This document shows, one piece after another, positions 11,646 to 22,402 of a DNA stretch of 64,000 nt (the first letter of the stretch is position 1; every line of letters starts with the position of its first letter). The notes beneath the pieces were generated by a model. That model was given only the letters and a program-made list of their open reading frames with translations. It was not told where the DNA came from and ran no database searches. The DNA is taken from contig NC_086020.1 in assembly GCF_036323735.1 (NCBI RefSeq), forward strand, positions 85,499,710 through 85,563,709, read 5' to 3'. A program made the position numbers and the translations under genes. This DNA is from Rattus norvegicus (Eukaryota > Chordata > Mammalia > Rodentia > Muridae).

Positions 11646-12735
11646 GAAGATAAAGACTATGTTTGTTGTCATAGGTTCAGAATCAGTTTATTTTCTGAGG
11701 TATAACCTAAGGATATGAGTTATGTGAAGTAAGCCAGGCTTGGAAAGACAAATGCCACATCGTGAGATAAATGATCAGTAGTGTTTGGGTGAGATGAGGA
11801 AGGATCATAGAAAGTTGACAATAGATGATGTACTACAATTAGGAGAAACGAGTCCTAGTTCTTTCTTGCATAGTAGGGTGACTGTGGGACAGAATATGCC
11901 AAGTGGGTATAACGAATGCTTTTGAAGGGACCCACCAAGATTCCAGCCTTCTACACAGTTGTAGAAGATAGGGCTGGATTGATTCCTAAATGGCTTTGAG
12001 TGTCTTTCTGAGAGTTCTGAATGTGCACATGTTTGCAGTCCACTGTAGTCAGAGAGAAAGTTTCATGATTGCTAATTTGCCACCTCAGTGACATCATCAA
12101 GAGCACTTGTGAAACTAGACTTTGCTCTGTGTGTTTTTGTCAGGGCACAGCATCATGACCCAAACATTAAACATGAGAAAACTGGCAAGTGTCACTTCTT
12201 GTCTAAGTCTTAATGAGGTACACAGCAGAGCTAGGACATATACAGACTCCATGTTTTTATTTCATAACCATGGCTTGCAAGTGTCCCAGCACCCATCACT
12301 CTGGTCAGTGTGGGTCCTCCAGGACAGACTGAGTCAACTTCAGTTTACATTGTACATGCTTATTCCTAGCCATGTTAAAATGGCTCCTGGTAAAATACTG
12401 TTGGCTGTCAAAGTAATTTACTTAGATCTAGCTAAGGGTTTCCACTAGTGAAAATGACTCTTACTGATAGGAGTGGAGCTTACATATTTATTTACCTCTG
12501 TTTTGCATTTATTAAAACAGGATATTATACCAGATTACTAATATTCTTTTTGGCTTCAGGACTACTTTATATTTTAAAAGTATTTAGTGAATTTTTCATA
12601 AACTGTTTTTGTTTAAAAATTTGCATTGTGTAATACATGCAGTATCATAAATGCCATAAACGTAAAAGGACCATATTTGCCAGTTTGATAAGAACGGCCT
12701 CTTAAGTGTTGGGAAGTGATAAGTCACCTTTTAAG
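11646..12735. other. Non-coding stretch, nothing recognised
   Basis: Contains open frames 12,122-12,448 and 12,448-12,633 on the plus strand, but neither shows a domain, splice context or codon bias that supports a gene. Confidence 0.4.
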
Positions 12736-13075
12736 AAGCAACCAAGGGAGAAGGGCTTACTTTGACTCACATTCAAGGGTATGGTCCATCCCAGTGGGAA
12801 AGGCATGGGAGAAGGAACCTGGGGCAGCTGGTCATGGTGCATCAACAGCCATGGAGCTGTGGAGCAGAGAGAGATGGCTGCTGCTATTTGGGTAGTTTTC
12901 TCTTTTGTGTTATTAATGAACTTTCCCCTGGAGTAGAGCCAGTCACATTTAAGGTGGGTCCTTCTACCCTTAATCTGCTTGATTTAGAAACCCCCTCAAG
13001 GTGTGCTTAGAGACGTGGATAGTCAGTGACTCAGTATTAACTATGACACCTTGTTGCAGTATTCTTAAAAACTCA
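12736..13075 (-). mobile_element. Probable MaLR-type LTR, old
   Basis: On the plus strand it reads as the antisense of a MaLR LTR: 'tttgactcacattcaagggtatggtccatcccag.gggaaaggcatgg', 'ggcagctggtcatggtgcat', 'gggtccttctaccctta', 'agaaaccccctcaaggtgtgc'. The order matches rodent MaLR LTRs as I recall them. The ends are eroded and no target duplication is visible. Confidence 0.45.
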
Positions 13076-13394
13076 CCCGATCTGGTTCCCGTGAGTTCCC
13101 ACTATGCGTGGATCCATGTGCTCTAGCAATTTCTCTGTTACCACTTTCACACACTGTCCCCTTGGCTGGTTGTTACCATGCCTGGCCTGTTATCATTGCA
13201 TTTCAAGGGCCGTGCTAGCGTGGCCCCATGCTGTGCTAGCCCCAAGCATTCTACAGTCAGCATGGCTTCCTGTCATGGCTCTGCTCAGACTCCCAACAAC
13301 CCAGTGAAGTCATGACTCAACAAACTGTAACCCAATAACCAGATGTATATGTTAATTACTCAATGTATAATACATGTACACCATAAACTTATGA

Positions 13395-13678
13395 CCAATT
13401 GATAAGGATATACACCACCCAGCTAGATAAGATATAATTTGTTCATCTAGATACACAAAATCCTTCACACATCCATCTCTTAAGAATAGTCATAACAACC
13501 TGTAAATGTGCAGAGAGAAATCTTAACATCTGCCTCCATGTTCTCTGGGCTGCTCCCTCTCCCCTCGCTCTGTTCTCCTCTTCTCTAAAATTTTCTCCTG
13601 CCTATCCTTCCTTCCAATGAAAGGCCTCACTTTATCCTGTACCTGCCTTCCCCTGCATAATGACATCAACCTACAACA
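13395..13678 (+). repeat. Unassigned dispersed repeat, copy 1
   Basis: About 280 bp that align end to end with 58,768-59,036, with many shared blocks: 'tttgctcatctagacacacaaa', 'acacatccatc.cttaa', 'cataacaa.ctgtaaa', 'agaggaatcttaacatctg', 'tctcctgcctatccttcctt', 'ggcctca.t.tatcctgtacctg'. I cannot name the family. Confidence 0.7.
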
Positions 13679-14563
13679 CCTAAATTTTATTTTATTTTTT
13701 CATTCAATCTCCCAGGCTTCAAAATAGAAAACACAGGAAACAAAAGTTTTTAGCTCTTTCTCTCTGTGCTACTGCCTCACTGGTTCGTTTAGATATTTGC
13801 CCAATATATGCATTTGAATGGCATAGTTTGGCATCTTTCAAGCATTAAGGATGCTCACTGGAAAACTCAGCTAGTACAGTGTGCAACAAAGCTAATTGCA
13901 CAAGTGATTCAGTTTCCACAAGCATTGCATCGCTAACTTTAAGATAAAATGTCTTCAAATTGATAGCTTTAAGATAAAATATCGTTAAATGGACAAACTT
14001 AAGAGGTGACACTCACTGGAGTTTGAGTTTTCTTCAAGGGTGTATTTAAGCCACACGTTTGTGTTTCTCTTGCTTGATATAAATAGTCAGGGGCATGATG
14101 GTGCAGGCACAGGCTTCTACTATTGTGATGGCAGCTGCATTGCTTGTGAAAAAGATTGTTTAGGCTGACCTACATGATTCAAAGTAGTAATTAGAACATT
14201 TCGGCATCACTTGCCTTTGTTCTTCTAAGTATCCGTCTGGAAGAAAATATTTCCCAGTAGTGGACACTGTAAATACAACAGCAAGTGTTCTTCCCCAACT
14301 TGGGGTTTATTGCCGGGAGGACTGAAAGTCTCTGAGCACACTTAGAAGGAATTCCTAGATCATGTTAAGGGAGGAAAACCCACCTGAAATGTGAGAGGCA
14401 CGATTGCATGGGATCCAATTACACTTCTAAGTAAAATACAACTCAGTTCATGAACCGCAGAGACAATAATGTTCCGTTTGATGTCTATTGTTTTGGAAAA
14501 CTGTTTTCCATCTGGCTTCTAAGAGGAAGTGCCCAGATCTCTATCCTGTTCCCTCTTCGTGTT
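13679..14563. other. Non-coding stretch
   Basis: No gene. The last 47 bases (14,517-14,563) belong to an ancient repeat that continues after L1-B, at 21,134. Confidence 0.45.
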
Positions 14564-14577
14564 TAAAGTGAGTAAGC
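14564..14577 (+). repeat. Target-site duplication of L1-B, 5' copy
   Basis: taaagtgagtaagc, identical to 21,120-21,133. The junction on the nicked strand reads CTTT/AAAC, close to the L1 endonuclease preference TTTT/AA. Confidence 0.93.
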
Positions 14578-15328
14578 GACCGGAAGTCCCACACCCGCGG
14601 ATCCCGGCCCGCAGCAGCTCTCTGCTCCCAGACCCGGTGAGAGAGAGACCCAACCGCCTGGTCAGGTGGGCACTCCTGAGGCTGCAGAGCAGAAGAGACC
14701 ACAATCACTGCTCACCCCTGCCCACATCCCTGGCCCAAGAGGAAACTGTATAAGGCCTCTGGGCTCCCGTGGGGGAGGGCCCAGGAGCGGCAGGACACCT
14801 GCCTGAGACACCGCCAGAACCTGAAAGAAACAGACCGGATAAACAGTTCTCTGCACCCAAATCCCGTGGGAGGGAGAGCTAAACCTTCAGAGAGGCAGAC
14901 AAGCCTGGGAAACCAGAAGAGACTGCTCCCTGCACACACATCTCGGACGCCAGAGGAAAAAGCCAAAGACCATCTGGAACCCTGGTGCACTGAAGCTCCC
15001 GGAAGGGGCGGCACAGGTCTTCCTGGTTGCTGCCGCTGCAGAGAGCCCCTGGGCAGCACCCCACGAGCGAACTTGAGCCTCGGGACCACAGGTAAGACCA
15101 AATTTTCTGCTGCAAGAAAGCTGCCTGGTGAACTCAAGACACAGGCCCACAGGAACAGCTGAAGACCTGTAGAGAGGAAAAACTACACGCCCGAAAGCAG
15201 AACACTCTGTCCCCATAACTGACTGAAAGAGAGGAAAACAGGTCTACAGCACTCCTGACACACAGGCTTATAGGACAGTCTAGCCACTGTCAGAAATAGC
15301 AGAACAAAGTAACACTAGAGATAATCTG
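14578..15328 (+). promoter_or_regulatory. L1-B 5'UTR (internal promoter region)
   Basis: About 750 bp of GC-rich sequence before ORF1, far richer in CpG than its surroundings. It aligns on the opposite strand with the 5'UTR of L1-C (27,449-28,137) and begins about 70 bp further upstream than that copy. L1 5'UTRs carry an internal pol II promoter. A splice-donor-like 'caggtaag' lies at 15,089-15,096. Open frames inside it on both strands are not genes. Confidence 0.85.
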
Positions 15329-16361
15329 ATGGCGAGAGGCAAGCGCAGGAACACAAGCAACAGAAACCAAGACTACAGGCCATCATCGGAGCCCAATTCT
15401 CCCAACAAAACAAACATGGAATATCCAAACACACCAGAAAAGCAAGATCTAGTTTCAAAATCATATTTGATCATGATGCTGGAGGACTTCAAGAAAGACA
15501 TGAACACACTTAGGGAAACACAGGAAAACATTAATAAACAAGTAGAAGCCTACAGAGAGGAATCGCAAAAATCCCTGAAAGAATTCCAGGAAAACACAAT
15601 CAAACAGTTGAAGGAATTAAAAATGGAAATAGAAGCAATCAAGAAAGAACACATGGAAACAACCCTGGATATAGAAAACCAAAAGAAGAGACAAGGAGCT
15701 GTAGATACAAGCTTCACCAACAGAATACAAGAGATGGAAGAGAGAATCTCAGGAGCAGAAGATTCCATAGAAATCATTGACTCAACTGTCAAAGATAATG
15801 TAAAGCGGAAAAAGCTACTGGTCCAAAACATACAGGAAATCCAGGACTCAATGAGAAGATCAAACCTAAGGATAAATAGGTATAGAAGAGAGTGAAGACT
15901 CCCAGCTCAAAGGACCAGTAAATATCTTCAACAAAATCATAGAAGAAAACTTCCCTAACCTAAAAAAAGAGATACCCATAGACATACAAGAAGCCTACAG
16001 AACTCCAAATAGATTGGACCAGAAAAGAAACACCTCCCGTCACATAATTGTCAAAACACCAAACGCACAAAATAAAGAAAGAATATTAAAAGCAGTAAGG
16101 GAAAAAGGTCAAGTAACATATAAAGGGAGACCTATCAGAATCACACCAGACTTCTCGCCAGAAACTATGAAGGCCAGAAGATCCTGGACAGATGTCATAC
16201 AGACCCTAAGAGAACACAAATGCCAGCCCAGGTTACTGTATCCTGCAAAACTCTCAATTAACATAGATGGAGAAACCAAGATATTCCATGACAAAACCAA
16301 ATTTACACAATATCTTTCCACAAATCCAGCACTACAAAGGATAATAAATGGTAAAGCCTAA
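15329..16361 (+). pseudogene. L1-B ORF1 (RNA-binding chaperone), one frameshift
   Basis: ORF1p is the trimeric nucleic-acid chaperone that coats L1 RNA. The start ATG at 15,329 opens MARGKRRNTSN. A long charged segment (about residues 45-165, rich in Glu, Lys and Gln and ending in the MEERISGAEDSIE block) is the coiled coil. The RRM and C-terminal domain follow, with HIIVKTPNAQNKERILKAVR and RPIRITPDFSPETMKARRSW. A single extra A near 15,877 ('aggataaatagg') moves the frame and ends the first part at 15,895. The rest is open in the next frame up to the stop at 16,361. Without that base the protein would have the usual length of about 340 residues. Confidence 0.95.
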
Positions 16362-16462
16362 CATAAGGAGGCAAGCTATACCCTAGAAGAAGCAAGAAAC
16401 TAATCGTCTTGGCAACAAAACAAAGAGAATGAAAGCACACAAACATAACCTCACATCCAAAT

Positions 16463-19400
16463 ATGAATATAAAGGGAAACAATAATCACTATTCCTTAAT
16501 ATCTCTCAATATCAATGGCCTCAACTCCCCAATAAAAAGACATAGATTAACAAACTGGATACGCAACGAGGACCCTGCATTCTGCTGCCTACAGGAAACA
16601 CACCTCAGAGACAAAGACAGACACTACCTCAGAGTGAAAGGCAGGAAAACAACTTTCCAAGCAAATGGTCAGAAGAAGCAAGATGGAGTAGCCATTCTAA
16701 TATCAAATAAAATCAATTTCCAACTAAAAGTCATCAAAAAAGATAAGGAAGGACACTTCATATTCATCAAAGGAAAAATCCACCAAGATGAACTCTCAAT
16801 CCTAAATATCTATGCCCCAAATACAAGGGCACCTACATACGTAAAAGAAACCTTACTAAAGCTCAAAACACACATTGCACCTCACACAATAATAGTGGGA
16901 GATTTCAACACCCCACTCTCATCAATGGACAGATCATGGAAACAGAAATTAAACAGTGATGTCGACAGACTAAGAGAAGTCATGAGCCAAATGGACTTAA
17001 CGGATATTTATAGAACATTCTATCCTAAAGCAAAAGGATATACCTTCTTCTCAGCTCCTCATGGTACTTTCTCCAAAATTGACCATATAATTGGTCAAAA
17101 AACGGGCCTCAACAGGTACAGAAAGATAGAAATAATCCCATGCGTGCTATCGGACCACCACGGCCTAAGACTGGTCTTCAATAACAATAAGGGAAGAATG
17201 CCCACATATACGTGGAAATTGAACAATGCTCTACTCAATGATAACCTGTTCAAGGAAGAAATAAAGAAAGAAATTAAAAACTTTTTAGAATTTAATGAAA
17301 ATGAAGATACAACATACTCAAACTTATGGGACACAATGAAAGCTGTGCTAAGAGGAAAACTCATAGCACTGAGTGCCTGCAGAAAGAAACAGGAAAGAGC
17401 ATATGTCAGCAGCTTGACAGCACACCTAAAAGCTCTAGAACAAAAAGAAGCAAATACACCCAGGAGGAGTAGAAGGCAGGAAATAATCAAACTCAGAGCT
17501 GAAATCAACCAAATAGAAACAAAAAGGACCATAGAAAGAATCAACAGAACCAAAAGTTAGTTCTTTGAGAAAATCAACAAGATAGATAAACCCTTAGCCA
17601 GACTAACGAGAGGACACAGAGAGTGCATCCAAATTAACAAAATCAGAAATGAAAAGGGAGACATAACTACAGATTCAGAGGAAATTCAAAAAATCATCAG
17701 ATCTTACTATAAAAACCTATATTCAACAAAATTTGAAAATCTTCAGGAAATGGACAATTTCCTAGACAGATACCAGGTATCGAAGTTAAATCAGGAACAG
17801 ATAAACCAGTTAAACAACCCCATAACTCCTAAGGAAATAGAAGCAGTCATTAAAGGTCTCCCAACCAAAAAGAGACCAGGTCCAGACGGGTTTAGTGCAG
17901 AATTCTATCAAACCTTCATAGAAGACCTCATACCAATATTATCCAAACTATTCCACAAAATTGAAACAGATGGAGCCCTACCGAATTCCTTCTACGAAGC
18001 CACAATTACTCTTATACCTAAACCACACAAAGACACAACAAAGAAAGAGAACTTCAGACCAATTTCCCTTATGAATATCGACGCAAAAATACTCAATAAA
18101 ATTATGGCAAACCGAATCCAAGAGCACATCAAAACAATCATCCACCATGATCAAGTAGGCTTCATCCCAGGCATGCAGGGATGGTTTAATATACGGAAAA
18201 CCATCAACGTGATCCATTATATAAACAAACTGAAAGAACAGAACCACATGATCATTTCATTAGATGCTGAGAAAGCATTTGACAAAATTCAACACCCCTT
18301 CATGATAAAAGTCCTGGAAAGAATAGGAATTCAAGGCCCATACCTAAACATAGTAAAAGCCATATACAGCAAACCAGTTGCTAACATTAAACTAAATGGA
18401 GAGAAACTTGAAGCAATCCCACTAAAATCAGGGACTAGACAAGGCTGCCCACTCTCTCCCTACTTATTCAATATAGTTCTTGAAGTTCTAGCCAGAGCAA
18501 TCAGACAACAAAAGGAGATCAAAGGGATACAGATCGGAAAAGAAGAGGTCAAAATATCACTATTTGCAGATGACATGATAGTATATTTAAGTGATCCCAA
18601 AAGTTCCACCAGAGAACTACTAAAGCTGATAAACAACTTCAGCAAAGTGGCTGGGTAGAAAATTAACTCAAATAAATCAGTTGCCTTCCTCTACACAAAA
18701 GAGAAATAAGCCGAGAAAGAAATTAGGGATACGACACCCTTCATAATAGACCCAAATAATATAAAGTACCTCGGTGTGACTTTAACCAAGCAAGTAAAAG
18801 ATCTGTACAATAAGAACTTCAAGACTCTGAAGAAGAAATTGAAGAAGACCTCAGAAGATGGAAAGATCTCCCATGCTCATGGATTGGCAGGATTAATATA
18901 GTAAAAATGGCCATTTTACCAAAAGCAATCTACAGATTCAATGCAATCCCCATCAAAATACCAATCCAATTCTTCAAAGAGTTAGACAGAACAATTTGCA
19001 AATTCATCTGGAATAACAAAAAACCCAGGATAGCTAAAGCTATCCTCAACAATAAAAGGACTTCAGGGGGAATCACTATCCCTGAACTCAAGCAGTATTA
19101 CAGAGCAATAGTGATAAAAACTGCATGGTATTGGTACAGAGACAGACAGATAGACCAATGGAATAGAATTGAAGACCCAGAAATGAACCCACACACCTAT
19201 GGTCACTTGATTTTTGACAAAGGAGCCAAAACCATCCAATGGAAAAAAGATAGCATTTTCAGCAAATGGTGCTGGTTCAACTGGAGGGCAACATGTAGAA
19301 GAATGCAGATCGATCCATGCTTATCACCCTGTACAAAGCTTAAGTCCAAGTGGATCAAGGACCTCCACATCAAACCAGACACACTCAAACTAATAGAAGA

Positions 19401-20289
19401 AAAACTAGGGAAGCATCTGGAACACATGGGCACTGGAAAAAATTTCCTGAACAAAACACCAATGGCTTATGCTCTAAGATCAAGAATCGACAAATGGGAT
19501 CTCATAAAACTGCAAAGCTTCTGTAAGGCAAAGGACACTGTGGTTAGGACAAAACGGCAACCAACAGATTGGGAAAAGATCTTTACCAATCCTACAACAG
19601 ATAGAGGCCTTATATCCAAAATATACAAAGAACTCAAGAAGTTAGACCGCAGGGAAACAAATAACCCTATTAAAAATTGGGGTTCAGAGCTAAACAAAGA
19701 ATTCACAGCTGAGGAATGCCGAATGGCTGAGAAACACGTAAAGAAATGTTCAACATCTTTAGTCATAAGGGAAATGCAAATCAAAACAACCCTGAGATTT
19801 CACCTCTCACCAGTGCGATTGGCTAAGATCAAAAACTCAGGTGACAGCAGATGCTGGCGAGGATGTGGAGAAAGAGGAACACTCCTCCATTGTTGGTGGG
19901 ATTGCAGACTGGTAAAACCATTTTGGAAATCAGTCTGGAGGTTCCTCAGAAAATTGGACATTGAACTGCCTGAGGATCCAGCTATACCTCTCTTGGGCAT
20001 ATACCCAAAAGATGCCTCAACATATAAAAGAGACACGTGCTCCACTATGTTCATCGCAGCCTTATTTATAATAGCCAGAAGCTGGAAAGAACCCAGATGC
20101 CCTTCAACAGAGGAATGGATACAGAAAATGTGGTACATCTACACAATGGAATATTACTCAGCTATCAAAAACAACGAGTTTATGAAATTCGTAGGCAAAT
20201 GGTTGGAAGTGGAAAATATCATACTGAGTGAGCTAACCCAATCACAGAAAGACATAAATGGTATGCACTCATTGATAAGTGGCTATTAG
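16463..20289 (+). pseudogene. L1-B ORF2 (endonuclease/reverse transcriptase), broken
   Basis: First in-frame ATG is 16,463; an in-frame TGA lies just upstream. The endonuclease domain is intact to the eye: LQETHL (catalytic Glu about residue 45), GDFNTPLSS and SDHHG. The RT holds SLDAEKAFDKIQHPF, TRQGCPLSPYLF and an intact FADD at 18,563-18,574. The C-terminal cysteine segment reads CWRGCGERGTLLHCWWDC. Breaks: TAG at 17,558-17,560 where a Trp stands in L1-C; TAG at 18,656-18,658 where L1-C has Tyr; TAA near 18,708; and a lost A near 18,835 (gaagaagaaattg). The last 460 codons (18,907-20,289) are open to the stop after SGY. Confidence 0.96.
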
Positions 20290-20863
20290 CCCAAATGCTT
20301 GAATTACCCTAGATCCCTAGAACAAACGAAACTCAAGACGGATGATCAAAATGTGAATGCTTCACTCCTTCTTTAAATGAGGAAAAAGAATACCCTTGGC
20401 ATGGAAGGGAGAGGCAAAGATTAAAACAGAGACGTAAGGAACACCCATTCGGAGCCTGCCCCACATGTGGCCCATACATATACAGCCACCCAATTAGACA
20501 AGATGGATGAAGCAAAGAAGTGCAGTCCGACAGGAGCCGGATGTAGATCGCTCCTGAGAGACACAGCCAGAATACAGCAAATACAGAGGCTAATGCCAGC
20601 AGCAAACCACTGAACTGAGAATAGGTCCTCTATTGAAGGAATCAGAGAAAGAACTGGAAGAGCTTGAAGGGGCTCGAGACCCCAAAAGTACAACAATGCC
20701 AAGCAACCAGAGCTTCCAGGGACTAAGCCACTACCTAAAGACTATACATGGACTGACCCTGGACTCTGACCCCATAGTTAGCAAGGAATATCCTAGTAAG
20801 AGCACCAGTGGAAGGGGAAGCCCTGGGTCCTGCTAAGACTGAACCCCCAGTGAACTAGTCTAT

Positions 20864-20933
20864 GGGGGGAGGGCGGCAATGGGGGGAGGGTTGGGAGGGG
20901 AACACCCATAAGGAAGGGGAGGGGGGAGGGGGA
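20864..20933 (+). other. L1-B 3'UTR G-rich tract (G-quadruplex candidate)
   Basis: Repeated GGGG, GGGGG and GGGGGG runs on the coding strand, in the place matching L1-A 3,333-3,411 and L1-C 21,839-21,918 (minus). Confidence 0.8.
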
Positions 20934-21006
20934 TCTTTGCCCGGAAACCGGGAAAGGGAATAACACTCGAAATGTATATAAGAAATACTCAAGTTAATAA
21001 AAAAAA

Positions 21007-21119
21007 GATTATTCTATAAGGGGGAGGAATAAATCTCATATAATATGCTGTATAATTGTATGATCCATAATAAAAATAAATTAAATAGAATGGTAAAAAA
21101 AAATAAATAAATAAAAAAA
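21007..21119 (+). mobile_element. 3'-transduced segment and second poly(A) tail of L1-B
   Basis: L1 sequence ends at 'aagttaataaaaaaaa' (21,006). About 86 bp with no counterpart in L1-A or L1-C follow (21,007-21,092), then an A-rich tail (21,093-21,119) and the 3' copy of the target-site duplication. Two AATAAA-type signals lie 20-35 bases before the last tail. This is the layout expected when transcription reads past the L1's own poly(A) site and the extended RNA is inserted elsewhere. Confidence 0.85.
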
Positions 21120-21133
21120 TAAAGTGAGTAAGC
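21120..21133 (+). repeat. Target-site duplication of L1-B, 3' copy
   Basis: taaagtgagtaagc, exact match to 14,564-14,577. Confidence 0.93.
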
Positions 21134-21290
21134 TGTATTTTGCCCCCTAGTGGAAAGTCTATGTCATCGCACAATGCAGAGCACAAGTAAATGAGCCAGT
21201 CCTTTGTGTATTGCATTGACTAAGGGTTTGGGGTAAATTCATTCATTTGACTCTCATGAATAATAAAACCTAGGAGGATCCTACCCAGAC
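21134..21290 (+). repeat. Ancient dispersed repeat, 3' half, interrupted by L1-B
   Basis: Together with 14,517-14,563 this aligns with 32,732-32,945: 'ttctaagagg.agtgcccag' before the L1, then 'gcaatgcagagc.caa' and 'ttgggt.aattca.tca.ttgactctca' after it. The last block resembles antisense MIR sequence. Confidence 0.55.
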
Positions 21291-21337
21291 CATTTGTGAA
21301 CAGTGGACTGCTGAAAAAGAGAAAGCTAGCTGAGCAG

Positions 21338-21392
21338 GATTCATTCATTCACTCACTCACTCCTTCCTTCCTTCCTTCATTCATTAATTCAC
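21338..21392. repeat. Tetranucleotide tract (ATTC)n/(ACTC)n/(CTTC)n
   Basis: Runs of ATTC, ACTC and CTTC, then ATTC again, with no other content. Confidence 0.9.
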
Positions 21393-21564
21393 ATTCTCTC
21401 CCTCTACCCTAACCCTTCCCCCTCTCCTTTTCTGTCTCTCTGTTGTAGTGGTAATAAGTTAACCTGCTTTGTGCTCCTGTGGCAGGTCTTGCTCCTGGGA
21501 CAAGTCATGCTCCCAGCCAGCCACCACAGCCCTCTGGATTCTTGAATGAAAGACACAAATACGC

Positions 21565-21666
21565 ACGTGCACTTGTGTTTGTGCGCAAGCACGCGCGCGC
21601 GAGCACACAAACACACACACGCACACACACACACACACACACACACGCATGCACACACGCACGCGC
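21565..21666. repeat. Alternating purine-pyrimidine tract, CG then CA repeats (Z-DNA candidate)
   Basis: 'cacgtgcac', 'acgcgcgcgcg', then about 40 bases of AC with ACGC and GCATGC interruptions. The left part, gtgtttgtgcgc, is nearly complementary to gcgcgcgagcacacaaacac just downstream, so a short hairpin is possible. It lies in the loop between L1-B and L1-C. Confidence 0.85.
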
Positions 21667-21754
21667 CAGTTAATTTTAATATGCCTTGATTAGCTCAAAG
21701 CCAGTTCTTATCCTTCCCCCACTAGCCAACACTCCCCTCTGGTAGTTCTGAGTT

Positions 21755-21765
21755 AACATCTTTTT
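21755..21765. repeat. Target-site duplication of L1-C, tail-side copy
   Basis: aacatcttttt, matching 28,138-28,148. The exact end is ambiguous because it merges with the poly(T) of the inserted tail. Confidence 0.8.
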
Positions 21766-22402
21766 TTTTTTTAATTAACTTGGGTATTTCTTATTTACAT
21801 TTCGAATGTTATTCCCTTTCCCGGTTTCCAGGCAAACATCCCCCTAATCCCTCCCCCTCCCCTTCTTTATTGGTGTTCCCCTCCCCATCCTCCCCCCATT
21901 GCCGGCCTCCCCCCAACATTCACGTACACTGGGGGTTCAGTCTTAGCAGGACCAAGGGCTTCCCCTTACACAGGTGATCTTACTAGGATATTCATTGCTA
22001 CCTATGGGGTCAGAGTCCAGGGTCAGTCCATGTATAGTCTTTAGGTAGTGGCTAAGTCCCTGGAAGCTCTGGTTGCTTGGCATTGTTGTTCATATGGGGT
22101 CTCGAGCCCCTTCAAGTTCTTCCAGTTCTTTCTCTGATTCCTTCAACGGGGGTCCTATTCTCAGTTCAGTGGTTTGCTGCTGGCATTCGCCTCTGTATTT
22201 GCTGTATTCTGGCTGTGTCTCTCAGGAGCGATCTACATCCGGCTCCTGTCGGCCTGTACTTCTTTGCTTCATCCATCTTGTCTAACTGGATGGCCGTATA
22301 TGTATAGGCCACATGTGGGGCAGGCTCTGAATGGGTGTTCCTTCTGTGTCTGTTTTAATCTTTGCCTCTCCCTTCCCTGCCAAGGGTATTCTTGTTCCCC
22401 TT

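Larger units (their letters stand above)
14578..21119 (+). mobile_element. L1-B: near-full-length rat LINE-1 with 3' transduction
   Basis: About 6.5 kb, in order: 5'UTR (14,578-15,328), ORF1 (15,329-16,361), ORF2 (16,463-20,289), 3'UTR, first A-tract (to 21,006), about 85 bp of non-L1 DNA, and a second A-rich tail. Exact 14-bp duplications flank it. Damage is light: one 1-base insertion in ORF1, two stops and a 1-base loss in ORF2, plus a stop in a short displaced stretch. The element is relatively young but cannot move by itself. Confidence 0.95.

Noticed and set aside
12122..12633. Two adjacent plus-strand frames that could look like a small gene
   Set aside because: No domain, splice or promoter evidence; the second is AT-driven and hydrophobic by composition.
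14519..15216. Several frames on both strands at 14.5-15.2 kb (and 27.4-28.2 kb)
   Set aside because: They lie in the GC-rich 5'UTRs of L1-B and L1-C, where stop codons are scarce by composition.
15550..20231. Minus-strand and out-of-frame open stretches opposite L1-B ORF1/ORF2
   Set aside because: Shadows of the L1 coding strand; the same shadows recur at matching places in L1-A and L1-C.
21404..21673. Frames across the CG/CA tract on both strands
   Set aside because: Repeat-driven; no start context or domain.
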